Below, piece by piece: positions 1 to 12,143 of a stretch of 64,000 nucleotides of DNA (position 1 is the first letter of the stretch; each line of letters starts with the position of its first letter). Both the position numbers and the translations under genes were made by a program. The stretch lies in the NCBI GenBank assembly GCA_963920765.1, contig OY987244.1:11038501-11102500 (forward strand). Reading direction: 5' to 3'. This DNA is from Ulota crispa. Its lineage: Eukaryota; Streptophyta; Bryopsida; Orthotrichales; Orthotrichaceae. Under the pieces are notes generated by a model. It had not been told where the DNA came from. It made no database searches and saw only the letters and a program-made list of their open reading frames with translations.

Positions 1-640
1 AAAAAATGAAACACGTACATAATCTTAATAAAATGCAGACTTAAATCGGGCTTTCAGGAAATAAACCAGAAACGTAACGCAGCATAGCTCAGCCGTACAA
101 CCCAGGAAATAGACTTTGTGGGAACGATTGTTAGCTTTAGGAGCAGCAACGGGCAAGCCGGCCAAGTAATTCTACACAGCTTGACAATGACACAAGATGA
201 GTAGAACGCAAGGCACATTCCCGGGTGTCAGTGCTTCTAGCTAGAGACGCATGTTATGAGAAGCCACTGCGAGTGGTATTCATGAAATCTTAAACTGGCA
301 TTGGGACTTTGTGAGGTTGAGAGTTTGACACAAGGTTACTAGTAAGTAGGTTCTCAAGCAGGACATCAAACGCATTACAGATTTACAGACTGATTTACAG
401 TTCACAAGCTGGTGCTCCAAATTTACAGAAACGTAGGTCACAGAATAGTTTGAGGTGAATGAAAGTCTATATAAGATCTGTACAACCCAAGAATTTACAT
501 ATTATATCTGACAAGTGCAACAAATTACAAGTCACTAGGAAAAGAACCTCACAAACTAAGTAAAACGGTGGATGCACCGGCCTCTATGCCGCGAAAATTG
601 GCATCCGAAGGAGCCGCATCTTGATATTCTATACATGCTT
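1..640. other. No clear gene; possible 3' flank of a minus-strand gene
   Basis: I see no recognisable coding region. On the minus strand, a short frame near 540-630 reads QDAAPSDANFRGIEAGASTV before a stop, which could be a small exon or chance. No transposon termini are visible. Confidence 0.3.
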
Positions 641-717
641 TAGTCGTTTAATTGATACACTGGAAGCTTGTGCCTGTACAAATGATCAAGTATACCAACA
701 TTTCTGCTACTAGTCTA

Positions 718-924
718 CTACCCTTGTCCGCGTCGCTGGTTATTTACAATGACAGCCACTTGCCGCGTTTGTTGTTGCTGCTGCTGTTGTTGCTGCTGTT
801 GTTAAGTCTGCTGTTGTGTGCCCTTTCCACCTGAAGGATACTTCACGTATTGTGCATTCGGAGTACTGTCTAGTTCGCCACCGCTTCCGAAGCCATTTCC
901 ACTACCATTATCTTGGTTATCCAT
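718..924 (-). pseudogene. Possible N-terminal coding exon with glutamine repeat, interrupted
   Basis: On the minus strand an ATG at 924-922 opens 40 codons starting MDNQDNGSGNGFGSGG and ending GGKGTQQQT before TAA at 804-802. The same frame then continues with 11 glutamine codons (CAG/CAA) and 16 more codons to a TAG at 720-718. The in-frame polyglutamine tract after the stop suggests a once longer protein broken by one CAA-to-TAA type change, or a short real product. A splice acceptor (TTTTGCAG) about 60 bp upstream of the ATG would give a leader intron. Gly/Ser/Asn/Gln-rich starts are common in plant transcription regulators, but I do not recognise the family. It could also be a non-coding transcript. 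Confidence 0.3.
766..813. repeat. CAG/CAA trinucleotide microsatellite
   Basis: About 45 bp of GTT/GCT triplets on the plus strand (CAG/CAA on the minus strand). It lies in frame with the minus-strand ATG at 924. Confidence 0.85.
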
Positions 925-984
925 CTTCGCCACAGTCAGTTCCGTCAATCACCCGGCTACGAGAGAACTAAATACCCTGCAAAA

Positions 985-2453
985 TCACAAACACATGTGA
1001 GGACAAGTTGCGCTTTGCAGGAATCATCACATATTTCAACGAAGCACTGAGTGTTGACCCCGACTACTCTCACTTTCAGTACGCACATCAAAGCGGATCT
1101 CTTAGAAGGACCTTTGCATTCGATCTTACCAATGGTCTCTTGGTTTATCTTCCAGGTTCAAATGCATATATAGGTTATTGTAAGTCTGGCGTAGGTGTCA
1201 TGCCAACTAATTTAATCCTTATGCTTTCATATATCATCAAGACTTGCAACATCTGGAGGTGCCAAGTATTACCAGAAAGGCATCCTGAGTGATCATTTCC
1301 CAAAACGCAAGCGCCAATTGCGACTGCAAGATAGCCTTCCAACTTCCAAGTTACACTGGGACTGTCCACAATTTATGTCCTTAACATAGATTTTGTTAAA
1401 ATGCTACACCAAAAGGAACGTTGAAGAAAAAATTGTAACGTAACAACCGTGCATGTTTACTCAAACCGCCTACATATTTGGCTCTGCCAAAAGAGCAAGA
1501 AGACCGCTGTTTTTCAACACAGTTGACGTTTTCTAATAATCCCAACACAATTTGAGAGAAATCACATAATTCAGTTCGATTGAAAACAGCGTAACCTCAA
1601 AAGGGACACTACATTATCCACCTGAATGCTGAATATGTCAAACGATAGATGAACACACTTTAACAACAACTCCAAATAATAGTGCCGTGTGCCTGCAGGA
1701 ATGGGAATGACATCAAAGAGGAGCGCCAAAAATGAGATACATTGTGCATGGTTATGCAGATTAAGTAACGGCAAGGGCGGAGGTGAGCGCGTCCACAGAG
1801 ACGTGCTAGCTAAGCTGAAAAGTCTGTACAGCTACTGAATTCGGAAATATCTGATTTAGTGCGGGCTACACTAGCTGTTCCAACAACTCATATGCTCATC
1901 AGACTAAGTTACACGAATTCAGGGGAGAAACTAGAACCATGTGTTGAAGAACCTGAGTGACAGGTGGCAAATACATCCATTATTCTAGATGTTTCAACAA
2001 CTTGGTACTAAACACCACATCAAAATTGTGTTCATTTGAATGTAGACCTCGTGACGTCACCTTCAATATACATAAGAAAACCTTAATATGTTTGATGCCG
2101 CTCTAAACCTAATATACCTGTGGCCTTACAAAACTGAACGTTCTACCACTGAGATTAACCAACACCTAAGAGCGACGTGTGGACGAATAACAAAACAACA
2201 CAAAATCAGGTCATGTGCATGCATGCATGATCTAACTGTTCAAATGGAAAATGGATCCTTGGAACCTTGAGATACTGAACTACCCACCTGGCAACAGTAT
2301 GATCGATGAATACCCTTCACGTCCACACCGACCAATCAGGAAGTCAGGAACAGGAAAAGCAGAAAATAAAAGGGTGCAAACTGGAGTTTGATCGTGCCCC
2401 GGGTGTGCCTCTGGGGTGTGCACTATGCAGCTTGGATTGCGTTATGGACATTA
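985..2453. other. Intergenic or leader-intron DNA, no gene seen
   Basis: No conserved reading frame, RNA gene or paired transposon end is visible. The stretch 1820-1900 resembles 3165-3245 (shared core GGAAATRTCTGATTTRGNG), suggesting an old local duplication. Confidence 0.4.
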
Positions 2454-2790
2454 GGGGGGTTTTGAACATAAAATCTGGCTTTCGAACTTCTCACCTCACA
2501 CTCTCACAGGATCTCTGCTTGCTCACTAGTGCATTGTTTTTGTTCCCCTGCACGCACAAAGTTTGAGACACCCGTGAGTTTGCGGAAGTTTTTATGAAAG
2601 AAGTTTTGGAGTTTGAGGAAGTCCGTGCATGAGCCCCGCCAAGCCACAAAAGTGAGTTTCTAAAGTTCACTCCTCACGTAAATCACATTAGGAGTGCAGT
2701 CCAGAGGTGAATCACCTTGCAATTCACTAGTGAATTCACAGAGGTGAATTGCAATGTGAGTCACCTAAAAAAGTTGATGTTTGAAGCCCC
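2454..2790. repeat. Dispersed foldback-type repeat, copy A
   Basis: A 337 bp block bounded by GGGGTTTTGAACATAAAATC on the left and GTTGATGTTTGAAGCCCC on the right, which form an imperfect inverted pair. A second copy lies in opposite orientation at 42730-43135. Internal motifs such as TTCACTAGTGAATTCAC and GTGAGTCACCTAAAAAAG are shared. It is probably a MITE; the target duplication is unclear. Confidence 0.6.
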
Positions 2791-2813
2791 GTATTGCCAG
2801 CAAGTGGATGTTA

Positions 2814-3127
2814 GGGCATCTCCACCAGTGCAGACTCACTCAAAGTTTTCCATCTGGTGTGGCAAGGCCTGAAGGCTCTCAATCTCCACCCGCGCTCTCT
2901 GAAAAGGTGGCTCAACACTCCAAGACACCCCATAAATAAGTAGTTGACCACTTATTTAGGAAAGTAGAGGATAAAGATCACTAAAATTAGGGTGAATAGT
3001 GCATAAAGAATGGCTTGAAAAGTGGCTTGCTAAACTCACCAAATACGAGAGTTTGAAAGGGTCTTGAGAGGGGCTTGACTACTTTTCATCCACTTTGAGC
3101 ATGCCTGAGCAACCGGTGGAGATCACC
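2814..3127. mobile_element. Tourist-like MITE (PIF/Harbinger)
   Basis: A 314 bp element with termini GGGCATCTCCACC and GGTGGAGATCACC (inverted), flanked by a 3 bp duplication TTA (2811-2813 and 3128-3130). TTA duplication and GGG-starting ends are the hallmarks of Tourist MITEs. It carries no coding capacity. Confidence 0.8.
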
Positions 3128-3130
3128 TTA

Positions 3131-4847
3131 ACGTAACACCCACGCTCCGACTCTCCAAGAGTCTGTACTGTACAGTTGCTAATTCTGGAAATGTCTGATT
3201 TGGAGTGGCCCACACTAGTTCTTACCTACTCTGAGATGTCATCATTTTGTCATCAATGTATGATTTAGTGAGGTGTAAGATTTAGACGAGTGGTGGAATG
3301 ATAGTGCGACAAGTGGCACTCCATTTCGATGTATCTGGGGATTGTGACAAAACACCTTGCATCGATTAATGACGGTAATTTTTTTTTGAAAGTAACACTC
3401 AGGATTTATCAAGCCCGTTAAGTTAAATCACTTGAATGATATGATTTTTAATTTGGTACGCCGTGAGTATGTGCATGGCTGCAAAAGCGTTCTTGACTTT
3501 GGTACTTTCGGCAACTGTTCTCGAGGGATTTCTGCAACGGAGACGCTTGGATGAAGGATGAATAGTTCGACGACACAGGCAGATGGCGTGCATGCATGCC
3601 TAACCCAACTGTTCAAATTACACTGTGGTCTAGTTGGAATGAATGCATCTTTGCGGCAACAGTTGGGAGATGATCATTTTGTGAAGAATTTTGTGTGGAA
3701 TTATGTGGGCCATATCAAAATGATAGGGATGAATGATGATGGTGAAATGATCGAAATATCGATTGGGTAAGGGGAGGAGTGGAGGAGTGGAGGAGTGGAG
3801 GACGCTATTTTGTGAGCGTAAAATGGTGAGCCTGTGAGCAATGAGCCAAGATTTGGTGAGCATAATTTAACTTAGAGTCAAAACCAATGAAAAAACTAAA
3901 AAGAAAGAAAGTTTTCAAGAGCTAAAATTTTAAATGTACAATTGTAGGGTCCTATCACCCCTATGTACACGGTTACAGGTAAAATTGAGTATTTTGACAA
4001 AAGATATAGGCTCACGGCTCACAGCCCACAAATCCCTGCTCACAATATAGGCATATAGCTTTCCCCTGGGTAATGGTAAAGAAGGAAAGTCAAAAGAAGT
4101 AAAACCATATCTTATTACTTATTATTGTATTAGGAAAAACAACCCATTGTTGTTATTGTAGAACCCAAATCTTTTATTTAGGTACTAGTATAGGTGCCCA
4201 TCGGTCCGACAGGACGCAAAACAATTTCAAGCCCAATTAAGCAAAATATCGTCCCCGCAAGAAAATAATTCTTACTATTTTATTCACACACTCCAATTTG
4301 AAACTTTATCTATGAAGAAAAACATTTGTCTTTGTTTACAAACAATTCCCTAACCTTGCATTAAAAAAAAAAATTGTTCAATACTCATAGAGTTATTTAT
4401 CCACACAATCTAAGGAAAATCACTTTTTTCTCATGCAAAAAAATATTATTTATTATTTACCTACACAATTTTTTTACCCGTGTAAAAAATATTCACACAA
4501 TTTTTTAAAACATATTTAGTTTTTACCCATGCAATTTTGTTACACATTCTATTAGTTACATATTCTATTATTTACCCACACATTTTTTCAAACATACAAT
4601 TTTTTACCCATTCATTTTCCCAAGCAAGTTTCCCAAGTAGGTTTATTTACTTGCATAATAAAAAGCTTGTGGTAAAAGGATCGCCACACGGTCAATCGTG
4701 TTCTGTTATTATATAGATATATTGTGCATTTGGCATGAATACCTTGGAGGCACTTTGCGCCCTCTCTCCCTTAATTTTCAATGACATTTCAAGTGATTTT
4801 TCATTTGCCAAGGGCACATGACAGGAATTCCCTCCGCCACCCGCCTA
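3131..4847. other. AT-rich intergenic DNA with a GA-rich minisatellite
   Basis: No gene is seen. A 9 bp repeat (GGAGTGGAG type) occupies about 3773-3802. The stretch 4250-4640 is very AT-rich with repeated ACCCACACAATTTTTT-like words. Confidence 0.5.
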
Positions 4848-5096
4848 CCGCTTGGCATTAGAGAAAATTTGAGCCCTTTAGAAGGCCCCTACCAATATAA
4901 GAGAGATGTGCAAATAGAGAAAAAGGTTGTCATTTCTAACACAAATTTTGACATCTGCAGGTTGTCAAATCAAGTGCCACGGCGGCTTTAGTATTAAAAA
5001 AAAAAAAAAAAAAAAAATTGACCTTTGTAATGTACTACGCTGCCATTCGTAGGGGCCTTCTGGAGGGCTTAGAATTTCTCTAATGCCAGGTGGCTC
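4848..5096. mobile_element. Foldback MITE, about 250 bp
   Basis: Inverted arms of about 45 bp: the left arm has TTGGCATTAGAGAAA, then GCCCTTTAGAAGGCCCC; the right arm holds the complement (GGGGCCTTCTGGAGGGC, then TTTCTCTAATGCCA). A 23 bp A-run sits in the centre. The target duplication is not resolved, so the superfamily is open. Confidence 0.6.
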
Positions 5097-5623
5097 AGCT
5101 TGATTGGAATTTTGGAATGGCTGGGTGTGGCGGGGCATGGCGTTGCGCACATAAACCCTACTCCCCGAGTGTTAGATTTTGCAGAAGTTACTCTCAGTAG
5201 CAATGTGGAAGTTGAACAAAAATCCAAAAATAGTGAGAGGGAGCGCTATGCCACGCTTGGCAGAGCTCATCATCTCCACCGAGACAAAAATTGCCACCCC
5301 GCCAGCAAACGCCGGCATTCGCCAATATGTTTTTGCATGTGCGCCTAGCAAATTGCATTTACCTTGCCTTTCCCTCTTCCTCTCAAATTGTCATGCATCC
5401 TCCCTTTTTTGTAATTTGAATTTCTAGAGCCAAATAAACATCCAATGCTTGACACTCAATGTTTTATAATAGAGAATTTCAAACTTTTGGTGTTAATATA
5501 GAATTTTGAATATTGTGTGACAAATCAACAACAAAGAACTTAGAATATTAATTATCATTTTTGTTATAATATTGATTTTGGTTTGCAAAAAAGGAGAGTC
5601 TTACATATCACAAAAGCTGAAAA

Positions 5624-5765
5624 AATGCCATATTCATTAAATTGGGAAAACCAGATTCCTAAGTTGTACTTCACCTTAAACCTAGAGCTCAATTTAAGGT
5701 GCTTACCTTAAATCTAGTCCATTCCCAAAATCAGAGTTTCTTCCCAAATTAATGAATAGGGCATT
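5624..5765. mobile_element. AACACCATATT-family MITE, copy 1 (short form)
   Basis: A 142 bp copy bounded by AATGCCATATTCATTAAATT and its inverted partner ending AATGAATAGGGCATT. It belongs to the most abundant MITE family of the window (8 copies); this one lacks most of the interior. Confidence 0.65.
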
Positions 5766-5885
5766 AAAAGCTTCATGCGTAGATGTATAGCAACTATAAA
5801 GAAGATTCATTTGAGTTGGATTTAACTCAAAAAATATGCCAATGCTACAATGTTCAAAGTTTCAAACACTACTTAGAATGCATGG

Positions 5886-6141
5886 AACACCATATTAATT
5901 AAATTGGGAAAAATGGTACATTTTGGGACTTTTGAAGGATTAAGGTGATCACCTCAATCCAAGCTCTAGCGTTTTTTTGGTACATGTGCCCTCACCTAAG
6001 AGGAGGAATTTGGGAGGGAAAAAATCTTAGTAGCTCAGATTGAATTTGATACCTTCAAATTTGATTTAAGGTAACTTTTTGGGTTTAAGGTGGAGTACAA
6101 AATGGGACCCCTGTTTTTCCCAATTTAACTAATATGGTGTT
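5886..6141. mobile_element. AACACCATATT-family MITE, copy 2 (full form)
   Basis: 256 bp, bounded by AACACCATATTAATTAAATT and the complement CTAATATGGTGTT. The interior contains TTTTTTGGTACATGTG and GGTGGAGTACAAAATGG blocks shared with the copies at 34193 and 52961. Confidence 0.75.
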
Positions 6142-6678
6142 ATGATTGATTCTTTTAAGGAAGTAGGAAAAAATAACAAGAATGATGATAGACGATAGAC
6201 CTATTATTACTTAGTTAGTTAGAAAAAAAGACGTGAAAAAAAGAGGGAGGCGATATGCAACCATGCAAAAGCGGTAAATTTTCTAGACTCTGAACATATG
6301 AAATGAGGAACTAAAGAATGGTCAATACTCAATTGGCTAGTCCAAACTAGTGTGTTTGCTTTTTGTAGAATAAAGTATGTAGTATTTATACGTCACCACT
6401 AGTTTAATTTGAATTTGAGATATGAAATTGAGAAGGTTTGCTATATTTTAAAAGGTGGCCCAAAAATGGTGGGGAGCTCCTTGTTGATCACAAACCCAAA
6501 AAATTAATTTACATAATTTTGACGTTTTTTTACAGAAGTACAAATCTTCTTCATGTCTATTTTCAACATAGACAAAAGGCCAATTTTCAAAATACATGCA
6601 CAAAGGAATGAAGGATATCTGTTGATGTGAAATATTAGGCTTGCTTCTCCAAATAAAAAATTAAGTTAATCAAATATA

Positions 6679-7513
6679 AGGTAGGAGCACTCTTCTATGT
6701 GGGTGTCCCCATCCTTGAGACCTACTATGTCAGACTTGTTAGTGACCAATGTATATTGGTTACTAGTATACATGCATATGTTTTACACGAGTTAAAAATG
6801 TATGAGTAATGCAACATTTAATTTTACAAAAAAAAATCTCATAATTAATGTAGAATCTAACCCTCATGCATCATCATAATGGTCCTTTTTGAAACCAAAT
6901 ATATCAATTGCTTTCATTGAAAAATTTCTCTTTAATACTTTACTAGGGGGGCACTTGATGTTTTAATGATCTTCTAGCACATGGTGATGGGGCATTTGGT
7001 GTTTTATATTCAGGGTACGGCTTATTGTTTCAACTTTCATAAAAAAAATCTAGAAAATTTTGGAAAAGGACATGGTTGGATGGCACTTGGTGTTCTATAT
7101 CTTGGGCATCCTTTGTTGCTTCAACTTACAACAAAACTTCTAGAAGGTTCTAGAAAAGGGCGCACTAAGGAAAATCCTCCCACTTAGTATTATAAATAGA
7201 TATAGATGTTGGTGGGTGACAAAGTGATGGTTATGAGTGCTCCATCTCACTATTCAAAAACTCCTCAAGATAGTATTACATACATATGAGCACACTAAAG
7301 CCATCTCCTACATAGTACACACAATTATACATTTTCAATGATTTTGGACTTTCAAAAATTTTTGTGAACAAATATTTACAATTGAAGCTTTTAGATTGAT
7401 GCCAATATTTTTGATTTCCTCTTCCTAACTTAACACTACTGATTTTTTCCAAAGTCATCAACTAGTTTTCCTCCCTAAAACCCTTTGTTTCATTCTTATA
7501 AGTGCTCCTACCT
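6679..7513. mobile_element. Stowaway-like MITE family (AGGTAGGAGCACY), copy 1, with nested Helitron
   Basis: Termini AGGTAGGAGCACT and AGTGCTCCTACCT are perfect inverted repeats flanked by TA on both sides (6677-6678, 7514-7515), consistent with the Tc1/mariner-Stowaway group. At 835 bp it is much longer than its relatives at 57385 (313 bp) and 58467 (331 bp). Removing the nested Helitron (6763 to about 7200) leaves about 395 bp. Confidence 0.7.
6763..7200 (-). mobile_element. Non-autonomous Helitron, copy 1
   Basis: On the minus strand it starts TCTATTTATAATACTAAGTG (5' end at 7200, or 7206 if a leading TCTATA is included), after an A. It ends GCATGTATACTAG at 6763, followed by T. A 5' TC, a 3' CTAG and insertion between A and T are Helitron signatures; there is no target duplication. 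It is homologous along its length to 62936-63434, including an internal near-duplicate of about 100 bp (CTAGAA...AAACACCAA...CCAACCATG). The 3' hairpin is degenerate in this copy. Confidence 0.65.
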
Positions 7514-7515
7514 TA

Positions 7516-10500
7516 CATTCTTAGAATTTTGATGACTTTTAAAAAACATTATGATTTGAAAAGGGGTCATCTCAAGAAAAAGTAGAAAACATGGCGGTTA
7601 GCTCGTGGGTTAGCTCCAATCAAAAGATTTTTAGATGATATTAATCCATACAAGTTTATGGAAAGTTTTATTAAAAATTTACATGTACTAAATGGTTTAA
7701 CGTTTTCCTAAGAAGCAATTGAGTCTAATTGTGCATGGTTTTCTCATTGCTTACAACTACACAAGAAAACAATGGTCAGTCATTCATTTTTATGCTATTG
7801 AAAATGTATATACATTTTCTGGGGCTTTCGTTTCAAATTTATAATTCAAAAATGTTAATGATAGCAATAGTAAAGCTAATCGTGTTTTGAGTTAATCTAC
7901 AATTAATATAAAAACTCACGTCGGCGACTTGTTTGTACAGTCGCTGATTGACCAGTTTATTTGTTGTCAAAAATAGTTTGTAATCGATGTTAGGCGGTTA
8001 GGTTGCTAGTGAGGCTTTGTCTCTCCCACAATAACTTGCAAAACCCTAACAATTGTACATGGCAGTTAGCTAGTTAGGTTGTGGATCTTTGCACTTTCTT
8101 TGTGCTTGCCGGTGAGGTTTTGGATTTTTGCATCTTTAATTACTTTGTAGCATTTATGCTTGCTCGCAGGTGAGGTTCATGAATTATTGCAATAACATAA
8201 GTTGAAAGTGTAACTATTTTGAATAAAAAACGTCAAACCAAAAATAACACACATTGAGAATGTACTAAGACATTCATTTACCTTGGTAAATAGGTTTACA
8301 AGACTTGTATGAAATAAAAAATATACAACTTGTGTTCAAGTCAACTTCAAATTTTGAGTGTTGATGAAACGGCTTTGAGACTATTACATTGGAATGAATA
8401 AAGGCCAATTATCAATATCACACGCATGTATTTGCAACACCAATTTGACAAAGGAAGCACGTACAATTTTTTCAAGAAACACTATTTGCTAATAAAAATA
8501 AAAATAACCAATAACACATTGTATTGAATATCGACCCATTAGGATTTAGGGCTTAAATAATCCAACATAGATTTGTTGCTTTGTTCAACATGTTCGAGTG
8601 ATTTTAGATAATTTTGATGTTTTTGAGCATTAGCTTCTAAGCACCAAATTCTTCCTGTAAAGCATTGTTCCAATAGATACTGCAAAATCTATGAGGTGTT
8701 TTCGTTTGTCTTCTGGCATTTTGGCTTAATTTCTGTAAAAATAATTTGGATATGTTTTCAAAAAGCTGTATTTACATTAGGATTTGTTCATTGTTATAGT
8801 CTAGATAATGAAATATAATTGTAATGATAAGCTTTATTTTATAATCATGGTGACTTCTCTTTGCAAAAATAGTATTCAAAATTCAAATCTTGAATCAGGA
8901 GACAACAGCTTGAGAACACATCAAAAACACATGTTGTAAGTTGTCAACTACAATACTTTCAACATAGGGATTGACATTTTTTATTTATTTTATTTAATTT
9001 TTTATCAATGTAGTGACTCTTGTTGCCATGTCCTAGTTCCCTATAATTCTCATTTTCAGAAATGTATAGAACTTGTTGTTGAAATATTTTTCATGTAATA
9101 TTGGCATGTTTTTTGAAGCTGAGGTTTTTCCGATCAAGTTATAAGATTTAATCCTTTATTCGAAAAGTGTTTGAAAGTTGGAATCTCACATTCAAAGTAG
9201 GTTGAACCATTGATTTTTATAATTTAAAAAAAAAAAAAAAAACTAAAATATCATAACCTTATAATTGATTAGGCTTATTAATACAAATTCTAGGAGAAAA
9301 TTCATTCATTAATAATTTAACATTAGACCTTTTGGCTGGTCATTTTGACATTTTCTAAGTCTAAGAAGTTTAGTATTGTGCAAGAAAAGCATCTAATGAC
9401 ACCTTTGACAAAAACTAGCTAAACAACTAGAGGAATTAACTTGTGACCAACCTACAATCCTACATCCAGTTCTTTTAGAGTTTTTGATTTTGATCAAGCC
9501 CAATGTTTGAAAATGATTAAGCATATTGGAATTCTATTACTAATCAATTAACATAATGGAATTGATTTTCTCAATTTTCTTCTCAGGTTTTATTGGTTGT
9601 AGGAACCAAGCATCATTATAGTAAGTTAGAGACATGCCAAACATCTAGTTTTTATACCAAATTTCTAGAATTTAAACAAAAAAAACCGAATTATACAAAT
9701 CAATCAAATTCTTATAAAAAGGATCACGTTCTTTACATTATTTCAAAAATGCAACGAAGAGGGCAAAATCTTGCAAAAGATTCCCAACAAAGAACAAATG
9801 ATTCTTAATCCAAACTTTGATAAAATGCACACCAAATTAGTGCATAATTGTAATATCATGGGAAAGTATTTGGTTAAAATTGCACCTAAAAAAACATCAA
9901 CGAAAGTGTAGTTTGTTGGGTTCTGTTTATCAGTATTAAGGTTCAAAGTTTGAAGTCTTCAACATATTCCTTTCAAATATTTTGATGCTCAAGCTTCTCT
10001 ACTCCCTAAAACTCAAAGGGAACATTTTAGTTTTTTAAAGGATTAAATTTTGATTTTAAAATAACTTATAAAGAAGTAAATTAAAGATGACTTTTAAACA
10101 AAAGCTTGGACTTACAATCCATATACCATACCCATACAATGGAATATTCCAATGCCCTCATCATGAATTATTAACAATACTTGATGCTTATTATAAGTTC
10201 CTTCTAAAGTAAATTATGGCTTGAGAAATAATAATTATTACAAGGACTTTTTTCTTGAAAAGCATATTCAGCTTTTGCTGTAGATTTTTCTATTTTATGA
10301 AATTAGTTTTTTTAAATTAATATCAAAGATTTTTATTGGATTTTAAGATCTTGGTTTTCTTGAGGTGAAACATACTTGGACTCTTTGAATTATAGTGTGG
10401 TTCAAAGAGCAATTTTGGATATACTTAATACACAAACTTTAGAAAACTAACATAAGTTACATAAGAAGCATACACAATATGAATGTAGAAAAAATGTTCC

Positions 10501-10703
10501 ATATGCATGAGACCCGCTTGCATTCGTTTGTTGTTCAAATCTGATTGTCAATTTCTAAAAAAGATAAGAGATGATATGTCCTTCTAATTACAAAGCATAA
10601 AGAAACTTCAATATAAATTCATTGAAATAAAATGGAAGATGCATACAATCCGCTTTGATTCACATTTTTTTTAGATCCCTTTGAAATTAGTTGACTGTGA
10701 TTT
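7516..10703. other. AT-rich intergenic DNA, no gene seen
   Basis: About 3.2 kb without a convincing coding frame, RNA gene or transposon ends. It has short A-runs (for example 9226-9241). The 71-codon frame at 9593 has no recognisable content. Confidence 0.45.
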
Positions 10704-10707
10704 TTAA

Positions 10708-11940
10708 CCCCTAAAGGATCAAGCACAATTTTTCTCAAAAAACACTCAAAATTGCAATTTCTAGCGTTTTGATCCCACAAACAACTTTTTTGAAAAAATC
10801 TCAAATCCAACCATAAGATCTTGTAGAAAACTTATTCAAGAACATACCTTGAAATTTTTGTGAAGTTTGACTGTACAGATTGAGAGATATGATCATTTGA
10901 AGTTAGTACATAAAGTTTCTTTACCTCTGCCCAAAAATTTCAGATGCCTTTGACCACATGTGACAAACAATTTTTGCACTAAGGGTGCTGAAGAGTTTTT
11001 TCCAACATACTCTAAATCATGTTAGGCAAATTTCCTCAAGTCTTCATGACCAATAAAGACATGGAACATTCCTTTCTTGGCCTTGCATAGCAAACATATG
11101 CTTGAAATTCACACGACATTGGAGATTTTTGCAAACCAAACTTCCAAAAGATAATTTCAAAATAGGAAAATCCAAACGGTAGATTGAAAGATTTTACCTT
11201 CATTGACAACCACAAAAAAAAATTGTAAAAAAACCCAAATCTCTAAAAGTTATTGTATATCAAAGGTTATTAGAATTATAAAATACACAAATGCCTTGGG
11301 CACACACAAATAAAGGGGCCCATTATGTTCTTATTGTGTTCCCAATATGTTCCCAAAATTGGGAACTTGCTCTTCACTAAAAAAAGACTTCCTTTTTATT
11401 TTAAAATTTTCAATTTTTTGAAACCCACATGCAACACTAATGACTCATTATAAAAAGAGTTAAAACCAGATTCTTCAAAACATTAAAAAAAAAAAAAAAA
11501 AAAACCCAAGGGGCCACCCCTCAAGGCCAGCCCCAAGGGCCAGCCTTGCAAACCGGCCCTCCCCCACAGTTTTAATTTTAATTTTTTTAATTTTTTTTTG
11601 TCATATTCATTTTTTAAAATTCTAACTTTGGTGCCTCTAAAGTGGCACCCATTTTACAACCCCCGGCCCCTTTTCTTGGCAAAGTTGCCCACTTTGCTTG
11701 TCCCTCTCAAAAGTCAAAGAATTTTGGCATGCCCGAGCTGCCCCTCGAACTAAAATTCCCATGTTTACCCTTGTAACTTTTAAACCGTAAATTGGAATTC
11801 AATAAAATTTGTTCTCCCACGTAGCCCTTGCAAAACTTTACCTCCAGAGAAAAAATTATAAGATCCAGTGAAAAATGTAGTAGCTTGACCCTACCCAAAA
11901 CCCCATTTGTCCCCCGTAGGGACAAGTGGTCCTACAGGGG
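10708..11940. mobile_element. TTAA-flanked (piggyBac-type) non-autonomous element A
   Basis: A 1233 bp unit starting CCCCTAAAGGATCA after TTAA (10704-10707) and ending with CCTACAGGGG before TTAA (11941-11944). The TTAA duplication with CCC...GGG ends is the piggyBac signature. Interior words (CCAAAAATTTCAGATGCCTTTGA; positions about 10930-10952) recur in element B near 22310, so the two are one family. A GC-rich block (11510-11570) sits inside. No transposase frame is visible. Confidence 0.65.
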
Positions 11941-12143
11941 TTAAAATTGAAATGATATAGAACTTCAGAGGTACTGTATTTGCCACAAATACATTGAAGA
12001 CTTTAATATATACATATATGTTAGATGATGCTCTTAGGATGAGGAAGTGCTCAAGATTGTCCACCTTAGTCATGTATTGTGAGAGAATCTCTTCAAAATA
12101 TACGCAACAAAAAAGAAATCCTCTCTTTTTCCTTATCAGTAAA

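Noticed and set aside
4996-5018. Poly(A) run as a possible SINE or LINE tail
   Set aside because: It lies in the centre of a foldback MITE, not at the end of a retroposed sequence.
5100-5427. Overlapping 82-codon frames next to a foldback MITE
   Set aside because: The two frames compete for the same DNA and show no domain, splice context or conservation I recognise.
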